DNA from: Hemibagrus wyckioides | Taxonomy: Eukaryota; Chordata; Actinopteri; Siluriformes; Bagridae | DNA length: 64,000 nt | Direction of reading: 5' to 3' | NCBI RefSeq assembly: GCF_019097595.1 | Contig: NC_080717.1 | Span: 7,156,001-7,220,000, forward strand | Shown: piece after piece, positions 15,547-26,425 of the stretch | How positions within the stretch are numbered: the stretch's first letter is position 1 | Layout: each line of letters begins with the position of its first letter | Notes under the pieces: model-generated | The model's input: only the letters and a program-made list of their open reading frames with translations | Databases searched by the model: none | What the model was told of the DNA's origin: nothing | Position numbers and translations under genes: made by a program

Positions 15547-15963
15547 ACATTATAATTTTTTCACTTCACTGATCTGTTTAAAATTTAACATCATGGGGAA
15601 ATAATCGCTGATTTATTCATTCTGTTCTGTTTGGTTGCCTAAATTTCATGTCTTTGTCAGCTGTCTGTGTAAAAGCCCCTCTCTGTTTTGACAAAGATGT
15701 GACAGTTTAGGAGCATGGCAGACAATTTGACAGCTGATATCTGTTTACAAACTGAATGTATTAGGCTTCTGTCCATTTTGCTATGGCATATAACTACCCA
15801 TGACAAAGACGCTAAAAAAAAGTTAGGAAAATTATTACAATTATACAATCATCTTAAAGCCAAAGCAAGTAAAACAGATTCCATGTCATTTAAAAAAAAA
15901 AACAAAAAAAAAAAACATTCATATAATCGTAAAGTATAGACCCTCATGGGTTTTCCTAGACTG
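15547..15963. other. non-coding stretch with weak similarity to 32215-32370
   Basis: Blocks such as 'ctaaatttcat.tctttg' and 'ctctgtttt..a.a.gatgtga' occur in the same order near 32215-32370. No gene seen. The 74-codon plus ORF ends in an A-rich low-complexity tail. Confidence 0.35.
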
Positions 15964-16311
15964 CCACATACCTGCTGATTTATGCAATTATCCAGTCAGT
16001 CTATGCATAAAATCATTACGATTCAGGTTAAGAGCATTAGGTAATGTTCACATCAAACAACAGAATTGGGGAAAAGAATAAATGTGGTCTCAGTGACTTT
16101 GTGTTTCTGACAAGGCTAGATGGTTTCCGACAAGGCTTGAGGATTTCAACAAAAACTGCTAATCTCCTGGGATTTTCATAAAGTACATAGGGTTTAAACA
16201 GAAGAAAAAAAAAAAAAATAAATAAAAAACATCTAGTGAGTGGCAATAAATCAAATAAGTGTAGAACTCAATCACTTTTAACACACATAGTGAGCAGAAA
16301 AGCATTTCCAG
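15964..16311 (+). mobile_element. decayed 5' fragment of a Tc1-like transposon (family X)
   Basis: Ordered matches to the start of a common fish Tc1-like element: 'tgcaattatcca', 'aggttaagagcatta', 'taatgttcacatcaaaca', 'ctcagtgactttg', 'ctgctaatctcctgggatt', 'acatctagtgagtggca', 'gtgagcagaaaagcat'. The outer terminal repeat and everything after the DNA-binding region are missing, and no frame stays open. Relatives in this window are at 44661-44878 and 51066-51862. Confidence 0.65.
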
Positions 16312-16334
16312 TTAGACAAGCTAGAACAGCAAAT

Positions 16335-16473
16335 CATATCTTATCTTATCTTATCTTATCTTTTCTTATCTTATCTTACCTTTTCTTATCTTATCTTATC
16401 TTATCTTATCTTATCTTATCTTATCTTATCTTATCTTATCTTATCTTATCTTATATTTTCTTATCTTATCTTA
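16335..16473 (+). repeat. (TTATC)n pentanucleotide array
   Basis: About 28 units, with TTTTC and TTACC variants. The array resumes as about four units at 17007-17028, on the far side of the Tc1-like element that interrupts it. Confidence 0.95.
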
Positions 16474-17004
16474 CACAGATCAGGCATAACATTATGCCTA
16501 ATATTGTGTTGGTTGCCTTATAATGCCAAAACAGCCCTGACCCATCGTGCACTGTGTATTCTGACACCTTTCTATCAGAACCAGCATTAACTTCTTCAGC
16601 AATTTGAGCAGCAGTAGCTCGTCTGTTGGATCGGATCACACGGGCCAGCCTTCGCTCCCCACATGCATCAGTGAGCCTTGGCCGCCCATGACCCTGTCGC
16701 CGGTTCACCACTGTTCCTTCCTTGGACCACTTTTGATAGATACTGACCACTGCAGACCAGGAACACCCCACAAGAGCTGCAGATTTGGAAATGTTCTGAT
16801 CCAGTCATCTAGCCATCACAATTTGGCCCTTCGTCAAACTCGCTCAAATCCTTACGCTTCCCCATTTTTCCTGCTTCTAACATCAACTTTGAGGACAAAA
16901 TGTTCACTTGCTGCCTAATATATCCCACCCATTAACATGATGAGGAGATGATCAGTGTTATTCACTTCACCTGTCACTGCTCATAATGTTATGCCTGATC
17001 GGTG
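16474..17004 (-). mobile_element. internally deleted Tc1-like transposon (family Y)
   Basis: Terminal inverted repeats read CAC.GATCAGGCATAACAT inward from both ends, flanked by TA at 16472-16473 and 17005-17006. At 531 bp it is about half the 1092-bp copy at 62233-63324. The minus strand holds the N-terminal helix-turn-helix region, then jumps from the codons after 'VSEYTVH' to sequence equivalent to the extreme 3' end. The catalytic domain is thus wholly deleted. It sits inside a (TTATC)n array. Confidence 0.9.
16560..16865 (-). pseudogene. Tc1-like transposase N-terminal fragment
   Basis: Start ATG is at 16863-16865 on the minus strand. The paired helix-turn-helix DNA-binding region is readable ('[19 protein letters not shown]', '[20 protein letters not shown]'). 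One extra base in the codons equivalent to FD-KGQ puts the start out of frame with the rest, exactly as in the copy at 62381. The DDE catalytic domain is absent. It cannot make a working transposase, but the ends could be mobilised by another copy. Confidence 0.85.
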
Positions 17005-17006
17005 TA

Positions 17007-17295
17007 TCTTATCTTATCTCATCCCTAGTGGATAGAACACATTATTTCTCTTACAACTTTTAACCAATAATCAATACAATACTTCCAGCATAATTGTTTA
17101 GTTGTCTTTAAAAGAGGCTCAGTTTCAAATGTTCTGATACCTGACCACTTTTGTTGATTTGTTTAATATATTTTATAATTTTTTAATTTTTTGAGCTACA
17201 TGCTGCACAAAAAAGCTGCATTATGTGAATATTTTGAAGTCTCATCTCATCTCATCTCATCTCATCTCATCTCAAACTGTTCAGTTTTGATGAGG
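17007..17295. other. array remnant and (CTCAT)n tract
   Basis: The (TTATC)n array resumes briefly to 17028. A separate (CTCAT)n tract of about seven units lies at 17240-17274. Confidence 0.85.
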
Positions 17296-17417
17296 TTTGT
17301 GTAGCTGACATTTGTAAGAAAATGTAAGAAACGGCATGAATTTGTATGCATTTGTTCTAATGTATTATTTCTATGCAACCTATTCCAAAATCCAGAGAGA
17401 GTTGTATTGTGGGCATC
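17296..17417 (+). repeat. unnamed interspersed repeat, copy 2
   Basis: Matches 13638-13766 block by block ('gctgacatttgtaa', 'aatgtaagaaa', 'tttgtatgcattt', 'tccagagag', 'gtattgtgggcat'). It starts about 20 bp after the (CTCAT)n tract. No class assigned. Confidence 0.6.
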
Positions 17418-18402
17418 TGTTCAGTTTTGATAAGATTGTGGCACAATACTTTTCCAAATTATGGTTATATTGATTCTACCTTTTATTCTGTATTTCAGTG
17501 TGCACCAAAATTTTATTTTGAACACTGTGGACTTCTAGCATTCTACAGATAAATCATGAAATAGAGATTTACCTTTTATTCATATTAAAAACATTGCAAA
17601 CTTTTTCGCTCAACCCTGTGTGAAGTTCCAAAACAGCAACAATATTAAACAGCCTGCGCTAACTTTATTAGTTTGTGTGTGGATCCATTTAATGTCTGTA
17701 CTTCCCAGTTGATAAAATACTTATCGAAACCCTCATGTTTTTTCTCATTATAATTCAGCACATAGTGTATAAATGAAAAAGATGACAAATTAATGGTTTC
17801 TTGAGACATGCGTAGTAAATTGGCCCAAACAGTGGATGTAACAATTTCTTTGGCTCAATAATAATTGCAGAGGAAAAGGCTTTCTATCACAATTATCCTG
17901 CAAAAACAAGATATAATGGCTGAATGCTTATGTCTGCCAGAAGAAAAGCAGCGTCTATATAGAGAAAAGTGAGTTATTAAGATAAGTAGTCATGTCTGTT
18001 TAGTAGTCGTTTATTTGCCATAAAAGCACTGAATGAAGAACTCAAAGGACTTAAAGTGCTTACAATTATAGACTCTTTCCTGTCAGAACAATAATGGAAT
18101 CTGGTCTGGAAGAATTCTGGTCAAAAGACTTACAGTTAAAACGTGAGTGCTTGTGCTATTTGTGAAGGAATAATTAATTTGTTTTTTGTAATGCTAGCCA
18201 TTGTTGTTGTCTTTTGCTTTTTGTTTTAGATGAAATAGGGAATTGTAACAGCTAAAAAGTGCAATTAAAGAAAGTCCTTGCTGAAGTGGCAAGACTTCGT
18301 TTCTAACCAGTACATTGTTTATTACACCATAACAACTTTATCGTTTTTTTTTACTTCATTGTTTTAAACTTTCCACAGCTATGCATTCAGTAAGGAATAA
18401 AA
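17418..18402. other. AT-rich non-coding stretch
   Basis: No gene or recognised repeat. Confidence 0.5.
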
Positions 18403-18778
18403 CTGTTATACCATAGAGGATGAGATGCAAATGCAAATAGGGCAGTTTATTTAAACACTTAGCAAACAGTCCAAACCTTTAGGCTAACTAGGAAACAGGC
18501 ACGGGTTCGGAGATTAGCAAACAGGACAAACTAAGCTAGGCAAAAGATGATAAAACATGGTCTAACCATATAAATAAAAGGCTTGGTATTGAGATCGGCT
18601 GAGCGTACACCTTGAGAATAATAGTGGCAGTGAGGCTGTGATGCATGCTGGGAATTGGAGATCAAGGTTTTAAAAGAGCATGATGGGGTGTGCTGTTTTA
18701 AGAAAATAATTAACAATGGGGCAGCGTTACTGTTCCCATCTGGAAGTTAAATATTTTCCAATAATGACATGTCACAAG
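18403..18778 (-). repeat. LTR-like stretch, ends not proven
   Basis: On the minus strand it resembles a fish Gypsy-type LTR. It has a moderately GC-rich 5' part, 'cgaacccgtgcctg' about 80 bp before an AATAAA-type signal ('gtttaaataaactgcc'), and a 3' part ending near 'gcatttgcatctcatcc'. I could not find matching target duplications, so the limits are approximate. Confidence 0.35.
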
Positions 18779-19146
18779 TGTTCTCAATTCTTAATTTATT
18801 ATTAAATATGTTTTGTTTTTTTTCATCTGTTTATAGGACCATTTCATGATATGGAACGTCTATGATACCATATCACTCATGTTATAACAGCTACGAACAG
18901 TCGAAGCCTCACACTTTTACCAAGAACCCGGAATGTGTCTCTGTCCTGAATTCCTCTGTCCCATGATTTTCCCATGAAAGAAAGCATACTCATTATTTAA
19001 AATCTATTTATTATTAGTCTTAGGTAATGTTGAGCATCCACTTTACAAGCCCCTGTGAATTAGCGGTTGCTATGGAAACGATTATAATAGCATTCTGACA
19101 TAAAAGAGCATTAATATAAATCTGTGATTTAATATTCAGATTTGTC

Positions 19147-19204
<58 letters not shown>

Positions 19205-22200
19205 TCTTGACTATTTGTCTTATCCCAGAAACCTAACACACACACACACACGTTACCACCCAATTTCAATTGAATTTTGAATATAATTTTTAAATTTCAT
19301 TTCAATCAAGCACCTACCCACCCAGGCCAAGTCCATACGCATACCATTATTATTATCAGGCCATTTTTATTATGTCTTGCTAGAGCTTTCACTATACTGT
19401 AATGTGCACTCTATTCTTCCACCAAGGAATGGCCTTACAGGCGATTAATGCGGCAAATGGAGGTAATATGTGATGATAACTAGGCTATAAATCACAATGT
19501 GTTTTATTTAATGAGACATACAGCCTGGGTACCTGAAACTAGGAACCTGAGCGAGAGAATAAATAGTAAGGTGATAAGTATGGTCTGATAGTAAGGTCTG
19601 AAAATATATCACTGTGTGTTGATGCTGTTATTGTGCCATCCAGAGATGTTCAGTTACAGGCAGAAAGGCTAGCCGAAGCAAATTAAACCACATTTATTAT
19701 TTATCCAATTCTCAGTGACCTTGTCCAGCCAAAATAAAAGGAAACTAAGGTTCAAATTCTGACTCTGTGTTTGCCAGGGTCAAAAAACAAGGGGAGATGT
19801 GGCAGTGCACTTAAAAGTAATTAGATAGTTTTTACATTAACTGTTATAATTAATCTTTTTTTTTTTTTTTTTACCAGTACACTGGCTTTCAGAATTGACT
19901 AACGGGACATTGAAGTATTTTTCTCATCAGTCACAAGTCTGAAAAAACTTAATAGGAAGCTGCTGGCTTTCAGTGTGAGAGCTTTGTTTTTCCCCCGTTA
20001 GGATAACCTTACACAGAATTTTAGTGGTTGAAGATAACGCCTTCAGATTTTAGGTGCTTATGAAAAAGCACTCAGAGAGCAGAAATGGGTTTGATATCAA
20101 TATTTACTTTGAAGACAGAAACTTTTGTGTGAAAAAATAACAGTTTTTGTTAGTCTAGTGGCAAACTTTTCTAGTCTAGTGCCAAGCTTTTTCTAGTCTA
20201 GGTAAAAACAGAAATATACATGAAAAATACTACAAATACTTAAAGCTTTGAGTGTCAACTTTCTAATGAGCTTCATTTTAATCACATCTGTGGAGTGTAA
20301 CATGACAAAAACATTTAATGCTGAACAGGGACACAACCAAATCAGGCACAAATTTCAATTTTTGGCTTATGGGGGAAAAGTTAATACTGTATGTGATCCT
20401 TAGGTACATGCAAGATTTACCTTTTATCAACATGCTGGACTATTTTCCTTTTTGTTAACAGCTTTTTATATTATCCACAATGACATTTGACTACCTGTTG
20501 AGAAAGGCAACAGTGGAAATTAGTCATGGCTTCATCTTGACATAAAAAGAGACAGACGCAGCAGCACTTTTGTCCTTTAGTCTGTCCAGGTCACTCATCT
20601 CCTCATCTGTACACCACTCTTTTTAGATTGCAAAGCTTCAACTTTCACACTAATCCAAAAATTCTCAGCATGGTGTCAGTCGCGAACTAGGTGAGCCGAG
20701 TCTCAGTAGCTGATCTGTAACTCAAATCTGTGCAAATGTGTCCCATAGTTGCAATGAATTTGTATTCCAGCATCAATGTCTCCACTAATTTTGTGTTAAG
20801 TTTCTCATTAATATGAGAGAAAAATGATCCAGAATCTCTAAACACATCACAGACATTTCAGGTGGACTTTTTTTTTGGTCACTGCTCACAGTGTGTAAAG
20901 CTGTCAATTGCAAAGCTCCTTAACCTCTGCCTGCAGTGTAAATGTTCAGTTTGAACAGAATGAACTGCAGTTCAAGGTGGAGATACAGAAGAGGATTAGC
21001 CTGAGCCCTAAGTGAAGCTTTCGGATTAGACTGATGTTAAAAGGCTATATCCTAAAGACAGAAAAAACAAATAGCACCTTGATATCCAGTCAGCTCTATA
21101 GTTTTTTGACACCCTTCACCCTTTATTCACAAATTTTTTTTTTAAAACAAGTCAAAACAATAATAAAATATTTTAGCTTAAAAGTACTTAAAATTTGTTC
21201 AAATGCTTAAAACCCTCAGAATTTTATTGTGTGTATTTTAATTTAATTAATATGTTTAATTGGTATACTTTACAATATTATTATATACATAATATGTATA
21301 TTTTTTAACTTTGTTAAGTCAAGTACACTTTCTTTCTTTCTTTCTTTCTTTAAATCACCTCCATTTTTGTGTTGATGTGCATGTACAATATTTGGGTTCA
21401 TTATGACTATAAAATGTGCAATGATCCATTATGAAGCTTTACTTTTATTTTATTTTATTTTATTTCTATGTATTTCTTTTATTCTTTTTCATTTACACAC
21501 ACTACCATTACCTCCCAATGAAGCAGAGACACTGCAATTTTGTGACATAATCTCAGAAATAGCTTCTTTTTTTCTTTTTATGTAACACACATGCGTTGGT
21601 GTTCCAGAGGTGCATCTAACAGATAATTTTGAAACTTGACATTTAGAGGAATCAACTAAACAGTGCGATTGTGAATCTAGGAACTGTGAGCTCTTTATTG
21701 GCATCACCAGGATCTCCATGACCAGCTGTTAAATTGTCAAGTTGTGCTAGATCATATAGCATGTAATATGTTATTTGGACTGTACACTAGACTGTAGTAC
21801 CTCATTACGTGTTTTCTGATCTCAGTATGTCGTCATAATATGTGTCGGTTTCCCTTGTAATGCTTATAAGCTACACTTTAACAAGGAGGAAACACATGAA
21901 ATTCACATTTAATTTTACAACTCTATTTTCCTCAAATTCTGTTTTCTTTTCTTATATGTCCAAATCCAGAAATGTAAATTTCTAGATGTGCTTCATTCAG
22001 AATTTTTTTCATGTTCATTCCTATCTTTAATTAAAAGGATATTTAAAAAGAAAGGCTAAAAATGTTTGATGATATACATCAGTATACATGATATACAAAT
22101 ATATACATGAAAAATTGATAATTTCCTGAAATGATATTCCAACAAAATTATGTGAACGATTATCTCTGAACTGTGTCAAAAAACAAACTATTTTTAAAAT

Positions 22201-22552
22201 AATTTTTAGTTATTATGTATGCCAAATTTTGCCTAGTCAAATATAAAGCCTTATTTGCATACTCCAACAAATATTACTCTAATAATATCCACAGTCTATT
22301 GGGAAAAAAATAATTGTGCTATCTATTGTTTAACTGATACCCTTGTGTGTTGCTTTAGCACAAATTTTACTTAAGCCAGTGATTTTTTTTTTGGACAGAC
22401 ATTAATTATGCGCTATATCTCCACACCTTATAAACTCATCTATTCTCTTGGACCTCTAAAACTGATGAAGGTTTATTCAGCTGCAACATGTTGGCTGTGG
22501 TTTTAGATGCAGTTTAAATTAAGGCTTTTTACATTTATACCCCACAGGAGAG
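18779..22552. other. long AT-rich non-coding stretch
   Basis: No gene or named repeat seen over 3.8 kb apart from simple repeats: (AAT)n at 19148-19204, (TTTC)n at 21329-21352, TTTTA units near 21440-21466 and T or A runs. A weak 25-bp tandem pattern built on 'tctagtctagtg.caa' lies at about 20153-20201. Confidence 0.45.
19148..19204 (+). repeat. (AAT)n microsatellite
   Basis: About 18 uninterrupted AAT units. Confidence 0.97.
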
Positions 22553-22922
22553 CATTGGTTCTTAATGTTTATTTCACAAGCAAGATCCCTTAGCAGAAGG
22601 GGATGCAAGCGTAGGTAAAACTGAAGTTTTATTACAGACATGGGCAAATAAATCAAAAACATGGCAAAAGAGTCAGCATGTAGAGTAAGAATGTAGACTA
22701 GGTAAAACTAATGGCTAAAATGAAAGAAGCCAGATCTGGAACCCTGGTAGGTTTAGTGAGAATTTAGTGTGGTTAGTAAGTTGTTTTATACTGTGATCTC
22801 AGATTGGATAGTGACCTTGAAGGTTTCTGTTGGTACTGGGTGTTGTGGGCCATGGCAGCCATGTTTGTAGTCCTCGTGGGTAGTGTACAGTAGTTGGATG
22901 CCATTTCTGTCAGTGACATGAT
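22553..22922 (-). repeat. LTR-like stretch, ends not proven
   Basis: On the minus strand it begins TGTCACTGACAG (rc of 22907-22918). It has a TATA-like 'agtataaaac' (22784-22793) and a poly(A) signal-like 'aataaaac' (about 22628-22635), in the spacing of a Gypsy LTR. The opposite end and target duplication could not be fixed. Confidence 0.4.
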
Positions 22923-23227
22923 GGCTTACTAAAAAAGCAACAGCAGAGGTATGCAGCTTGTTTTTTTGTGAAATAATACTACATCTATCTATTTATAATA
23001 TGTTCAAAACATATCATGAAACATCCATTTTATGACAGCCCAATTTTATGGAAGGGTGCCAATACTTACAGAGTTGAATGTATAATAAGCAGGTCCAACC
23101 AGTTAATATAAACAAACTAGATACAGGAGGCAATACCAAAGAAACTAAAAAAAACAAAAAAACAGAGAGTTGTCTTAAACATGGATGTTTGCATATTTGT
23201 ATTACATACAAATTCTTTCCAAAAGGA

Positions 23228-23612
23228 TTCACACAGTTGTATAGAATGTCTTTGTATGCGGTAGCATTACAATTTCCCTAAACTGGAACCAAGAGACCCA
23301 AACCTGTTCCAGCATGACAGTGCACCTGTGCACAAAGTGAGCTCCATCAAGACATGGTATGCCAAAGCTGGAGTGGAAGCTCTGCAAAAAGCTCTGACCT
23401 CAACCCCATTGAACACATTGAACGAACTGGAATGCATACTGCACCTGAGACCTCTTCACCTGACACCAGTACTTGATCTTATCAATGCTCTTGTAGTGGA
23501 ATGAGCACAAATGCCCACAGCAACACTCTAAAAATCCAGTGGAAAGGTTTTGCAGAAGAGTGGAGGTTGTTATAACATCAAAATGGGGATTTAATCTGGA
23601 ATGGTATGTTTC
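23228..23612 (+). pseudogene. Tc1-like transposase 3' half (family A), left part, split by a Gypsy insertion
   Basis: Plus-strand sequence reads through the C-terminal half of a Tc1-like transposase. It has 'FQHD.APVHK'-type codons around 23310-23330 (the second catalytic Asp region), then a 'DLNPIEH'-type block near 23400-23418 (the third catalytic residue), then the family's 3' terminal region. Several indels break the frame. It lacks the N-terminal domain. The coding stops being continuous at 23612, where the LTR begins, and resumes at 26722. The GTTTC at 23608-23612 is the target duplication. Confidence 0.75.
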
Positions 23613-23852
23613 TGTAAAGGCTCAGTCAAGTTCAGAACACCGGAGGGAGCCCTCTCCAGAGTTTCCGGGTTGCCAACCGGGTATATAAGCAGAGAGCACA
23701 TTGTGTTCTACGCAAAGTATTGTTCCTAGTTGACTTTACTGAGCCTTAGCCTCGTGCATATATCTGTGTTGGTTTTACTGTGTTTTTGACCTTAGCCTGC
23801 TCTCTACCATTTCGTCTTTTTGTCTAGCATTTTTCAGATTTGTTTGCCTTCT
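23613..23852 (+). repeat. 5' LTR, truncated at its 3' side
   Basis: Matches the 3' LTR from 'ggctcagtcaagttcagaac' onward. It holds a TATA box (gtatataag, about 23681) in a roughly 70-bp segment that the 3' LTR lacks. It stops at 'gatttgtttgcctt', where the 3' LTR continues for about 120 bp more, so a deletion runs from inside the LTR into gag. Confidence 0.85.
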
Positions 23853-24502
23853 GAAAATCAACAGCTCCTACAGCTAGCTGCTCAGGCTACACCTACCCCT
23901 CCTCCTGCTGTTTCTACACCTCACGGTGAGTCGCCTTGCCTGGCTCTTCCTGAAAAATTTGATGGTTCATCTGATCGCTGCGACGGCTTTATTCACCAGT
24001 GTGATCATTTCTTCACACATCAGCCTGATGTTTACTGCTACGATACAGCGAATTGCATCAGAAAGGGCAACGAGTTGAAGTCTGCCATTCACACAGCTAG
24101 AGGGCACTATGAGTATTTAGTAATGCCTCATGGACTTACCAATGCCCCGGCTATGTTCTAATCCCTCATCAATCAAGTTTTCCACGATCTACTCAACAAA
24201 TACGTCATAGTTTACATTGATGATATCTTGATATACTCCACCTCTTATGATGAGCATGTGTGTCATGTCAGGACCATACTGTGTGAATTTCATCATCCTA
24301 CGATTACGTTCTTGGGGTATGTGATCTCTTTGAAGGGAGTAGAAATGGACCAGACTAAGGTTCACACCGTCACCAAGTGGCCAGAGCCAAGCACTATGAA
24401 GGAACTGCTTCTGCGGTTCGTCAACTTTTATCGCAGATTTATACATAACTATAGCACCATTGCTAGCCCATTGACATCATTACTAAGGGGCAAACCAAGA
24501 GG
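23853..24502 (+). pseudogene. gag-polymerase fusion remnant (Gypsy)
   Basis: One frame runs from a gag N-terminal-like piece ([13 protein letters not shown] near 23941-23982) straight into the reverse transcriptase palm ('[11 protein letters not shown]', about 24100-24126). A deletion joins them near 24050-24060, with loss of most of gag, the zinc knuckle, protease and the first polymerase motifs. A CAG/CAA-type codon has become TAA at 24162. In the same frame the catalytic YIDD box follows at about 24213-24227, then the FLGYVIS motif. A frameshift lies near 24495. Not functional. Confidence 0.85.
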
Positions 24503-25000
24503 TTGATATGGACTGATCTTGGCAGGAATGCCTTTACGAAATTGAAAGAGAGTTTCACTACTGCCCCTATCCTTTGGCAGCCAGATCCGGAACTTCCCTT
24601 TGTGGTGAAGGTGGATGCTTCTAGCAGTGGTATAGGTGCTGTGCTGTCTCAGCGACATGGGAACCCAGGTAAACTTCATCCATGTGCCTTCTACTCCAGG
24701 AAGTTAACTACAGCTGAAGCTAACTATGATGTAGGCAACAAAGAACTGTTATCAAAGCCGTGTTAGAGGAATGGCAGCACTGGCTTGAGGTGGCACGCCA
24801 CCCATTCCTCGTGCTTGCTGACCATCACAATCTGGAATATATCCATAGTGCTAAACGTCTGAACCCTCGCCAGGACTGGTGGTCTTTGTTCTTTACCAGG
24901 TTCCAGTTTTCCGTCACCTACCGCCCTGGTTCTAAGAATGGCAAAGGAGACGCTTTATCTAGACAGTTTGAAACCATGAATCCTCCCTCTCACCCTGAAT
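24503..25000 (+). pseudogene. Gypsy RNase H and connection region
   Basis: Starts in a shifted frame after the thumb. It shows the RNase H Asp in '[16 protein letters not shown]' (about 24608-24655), a Glu in 'GNKELL' and an Asp in '[10 protein letters not shown]', all consistent with an RNase H fold. A 4-bp loss near 24751 breaks the frame between the last two. It ends at 'KGDALSR', the typical end of the Gypsy polymerase. Confidence 0.85.
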
Positions 25001-25089
25001 CCATCATTCCACCCACTGCCATTTTAGCTCCTGTCCAGTGGAACCTGGTAGAGGAGATACAGCAAGCTCACGTCGAGGAACCACCACCC

Positions 25090-25760
25090 ATAAACTGCCC
25101 ACCTAATCTGCTTTACATGCCCACCACACTGCGTCCACTTGTCATGCAATGGGTTCATGACTCTCTCAGTTCAGGTCACCCAGGTATCCACAGAACAACC
25201 CAGCTACTTCAACAAAAGTTTTGGTGGCCCTCACTAAGACAGGACATTGAAAGATTTGTCAAGTCTTGTTCTACATGTGCTTAGTCTTGTACCAATTGTC
25301 AGCTCCCAGATGGGCTACTAGAACCCTTACCTGTTCCCCAAAGACCCTAGTCACATCTCTCTACTGATTTTCTGACCGATCTGCCTAGCTCAAATGGATT
25401 TACCACTGTCATGGTCATCATTGACCGTTTCTCTAAGGTCTGTAATTTGATTCCCCTGAATGGGGTTACCCACTGCCATGGAAACCGCTAATGCCATCTT
25501 TCAACACGTGTTTCAAAATTTCGGATTACCGGAGGACATAGTGTCCAATCGTGGCCCCCAGGCTACCCCTCAAGTGTGGAGATCCTTTTGTACGCAGTTG
25601 GGAATTAACCTAATTTTGAGTTCTGGATATCATCCTCAATCAGGAGATCAGACAATATCAACAGAAAGCAGAAATCAACATTGCTGGAGTGAGTTCCTAC
25701 CCTGGGCTGAATAAATACAAAACTCCCTCACCCATTCATCTACCAGACTAACGCCATTCC
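25090..25760 (+). pseudogene. Gypsy integrase, zinc-binding and core domains
   Basis: The HHCC zinc-binding region is readable ('[18 protein letters not shown]', about 25180-25233, then CSTC and a second C pair). In-frame stops occur at 25282 and about 25348, and a frameshift near 25465. In the DDE core the first Asp is kept ('STDFLTDLP'). The second is replaced: the usual Asp before RGPQ is Asn here (SNRGPQ, about 25547). The segment that should hold the third acidic residue is rearranged after 'YHPQS'. Catalytically dead. Confidence 0.85.
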
Positions 25761-26425
25761 AGTGTGTTTTGGGGTATCAACCCCCTTTATTTCCATGGTC
25801 GGGAGAACCGTCTGATGTTCCAGCAGGCGATGAGTGGTTCCGACATAGTCAGGAGGTCTGGGAACGTGCACATGTGCGTCTGCAGACAGCGATACGGTGG
25901 CAGACTTCAAGCTAATCTACACCGTCATAAACAAACCGCCTACCGGGTGGGACAAAGCATGTGGGCATCAACCCATAACTTAGGCTTAGACCCTGCTGCA
26001 AGCTCAGCCCCAAGTTTATAGGCCCATTTAAAATTCTACGTCAAGTGAACCCTGTTGTCTATCGTCTCCAGCTCCCCAACCTATCATATCTGCCCCACCT
26101 TCCACATGTCCCTCCTTAAGCCATCTCATGAGCCTCATCCTGACAATGGTACCACTACTGATCCTCCTCCTCCTCTGGAAATAGACAGGGCCCTCGCTTC
26201 TCTGCTTTTTTCGATTCTCAACTCCCGACGTATCAGGAATCAGCTCCAGTATTTAGTGGACTGGGAGGGTTACGGCCCCGAGGAACATTCATGGGTCACA
26301 GAGGCAGACATATTAGATCCTTCCCTGATGGAGGATTTTCACCATGCACACCCGAATAAGCCTGTTCCACATTCCCGGGGTCGCCCTAGATGGGGCGGGG
26401 GGTGTGTTTGGCGGGGGTTTGGCTC
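25761..26425 (+). pseudogene. Gypsy integrase C-terminal region with chromodomain
   Basis: The C-terminal part ends in a chromodomain-like segment ([16 protein letters not shown], about 26250-26300). This marks the element as a chromovirus, in which this module guides integration to chromatin marks. One frame stays open from 26055 to 26480. Upstream of that the frame is interrupted. The polypurine tract lies just after. Confidence 0.85.

Noticed and set aside
20153..20201. Short spaced repeats that might suggest a CRISPR-like array
   Set aside because: Only about two imperfect units, in a vertebrate genome context; a simple tandem duplication.
18403..22922. Two LTR-like stretches as the two ends of one element
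   Set aside because: They do not align with each other well enough and no retroelement coding sequence lies between them.
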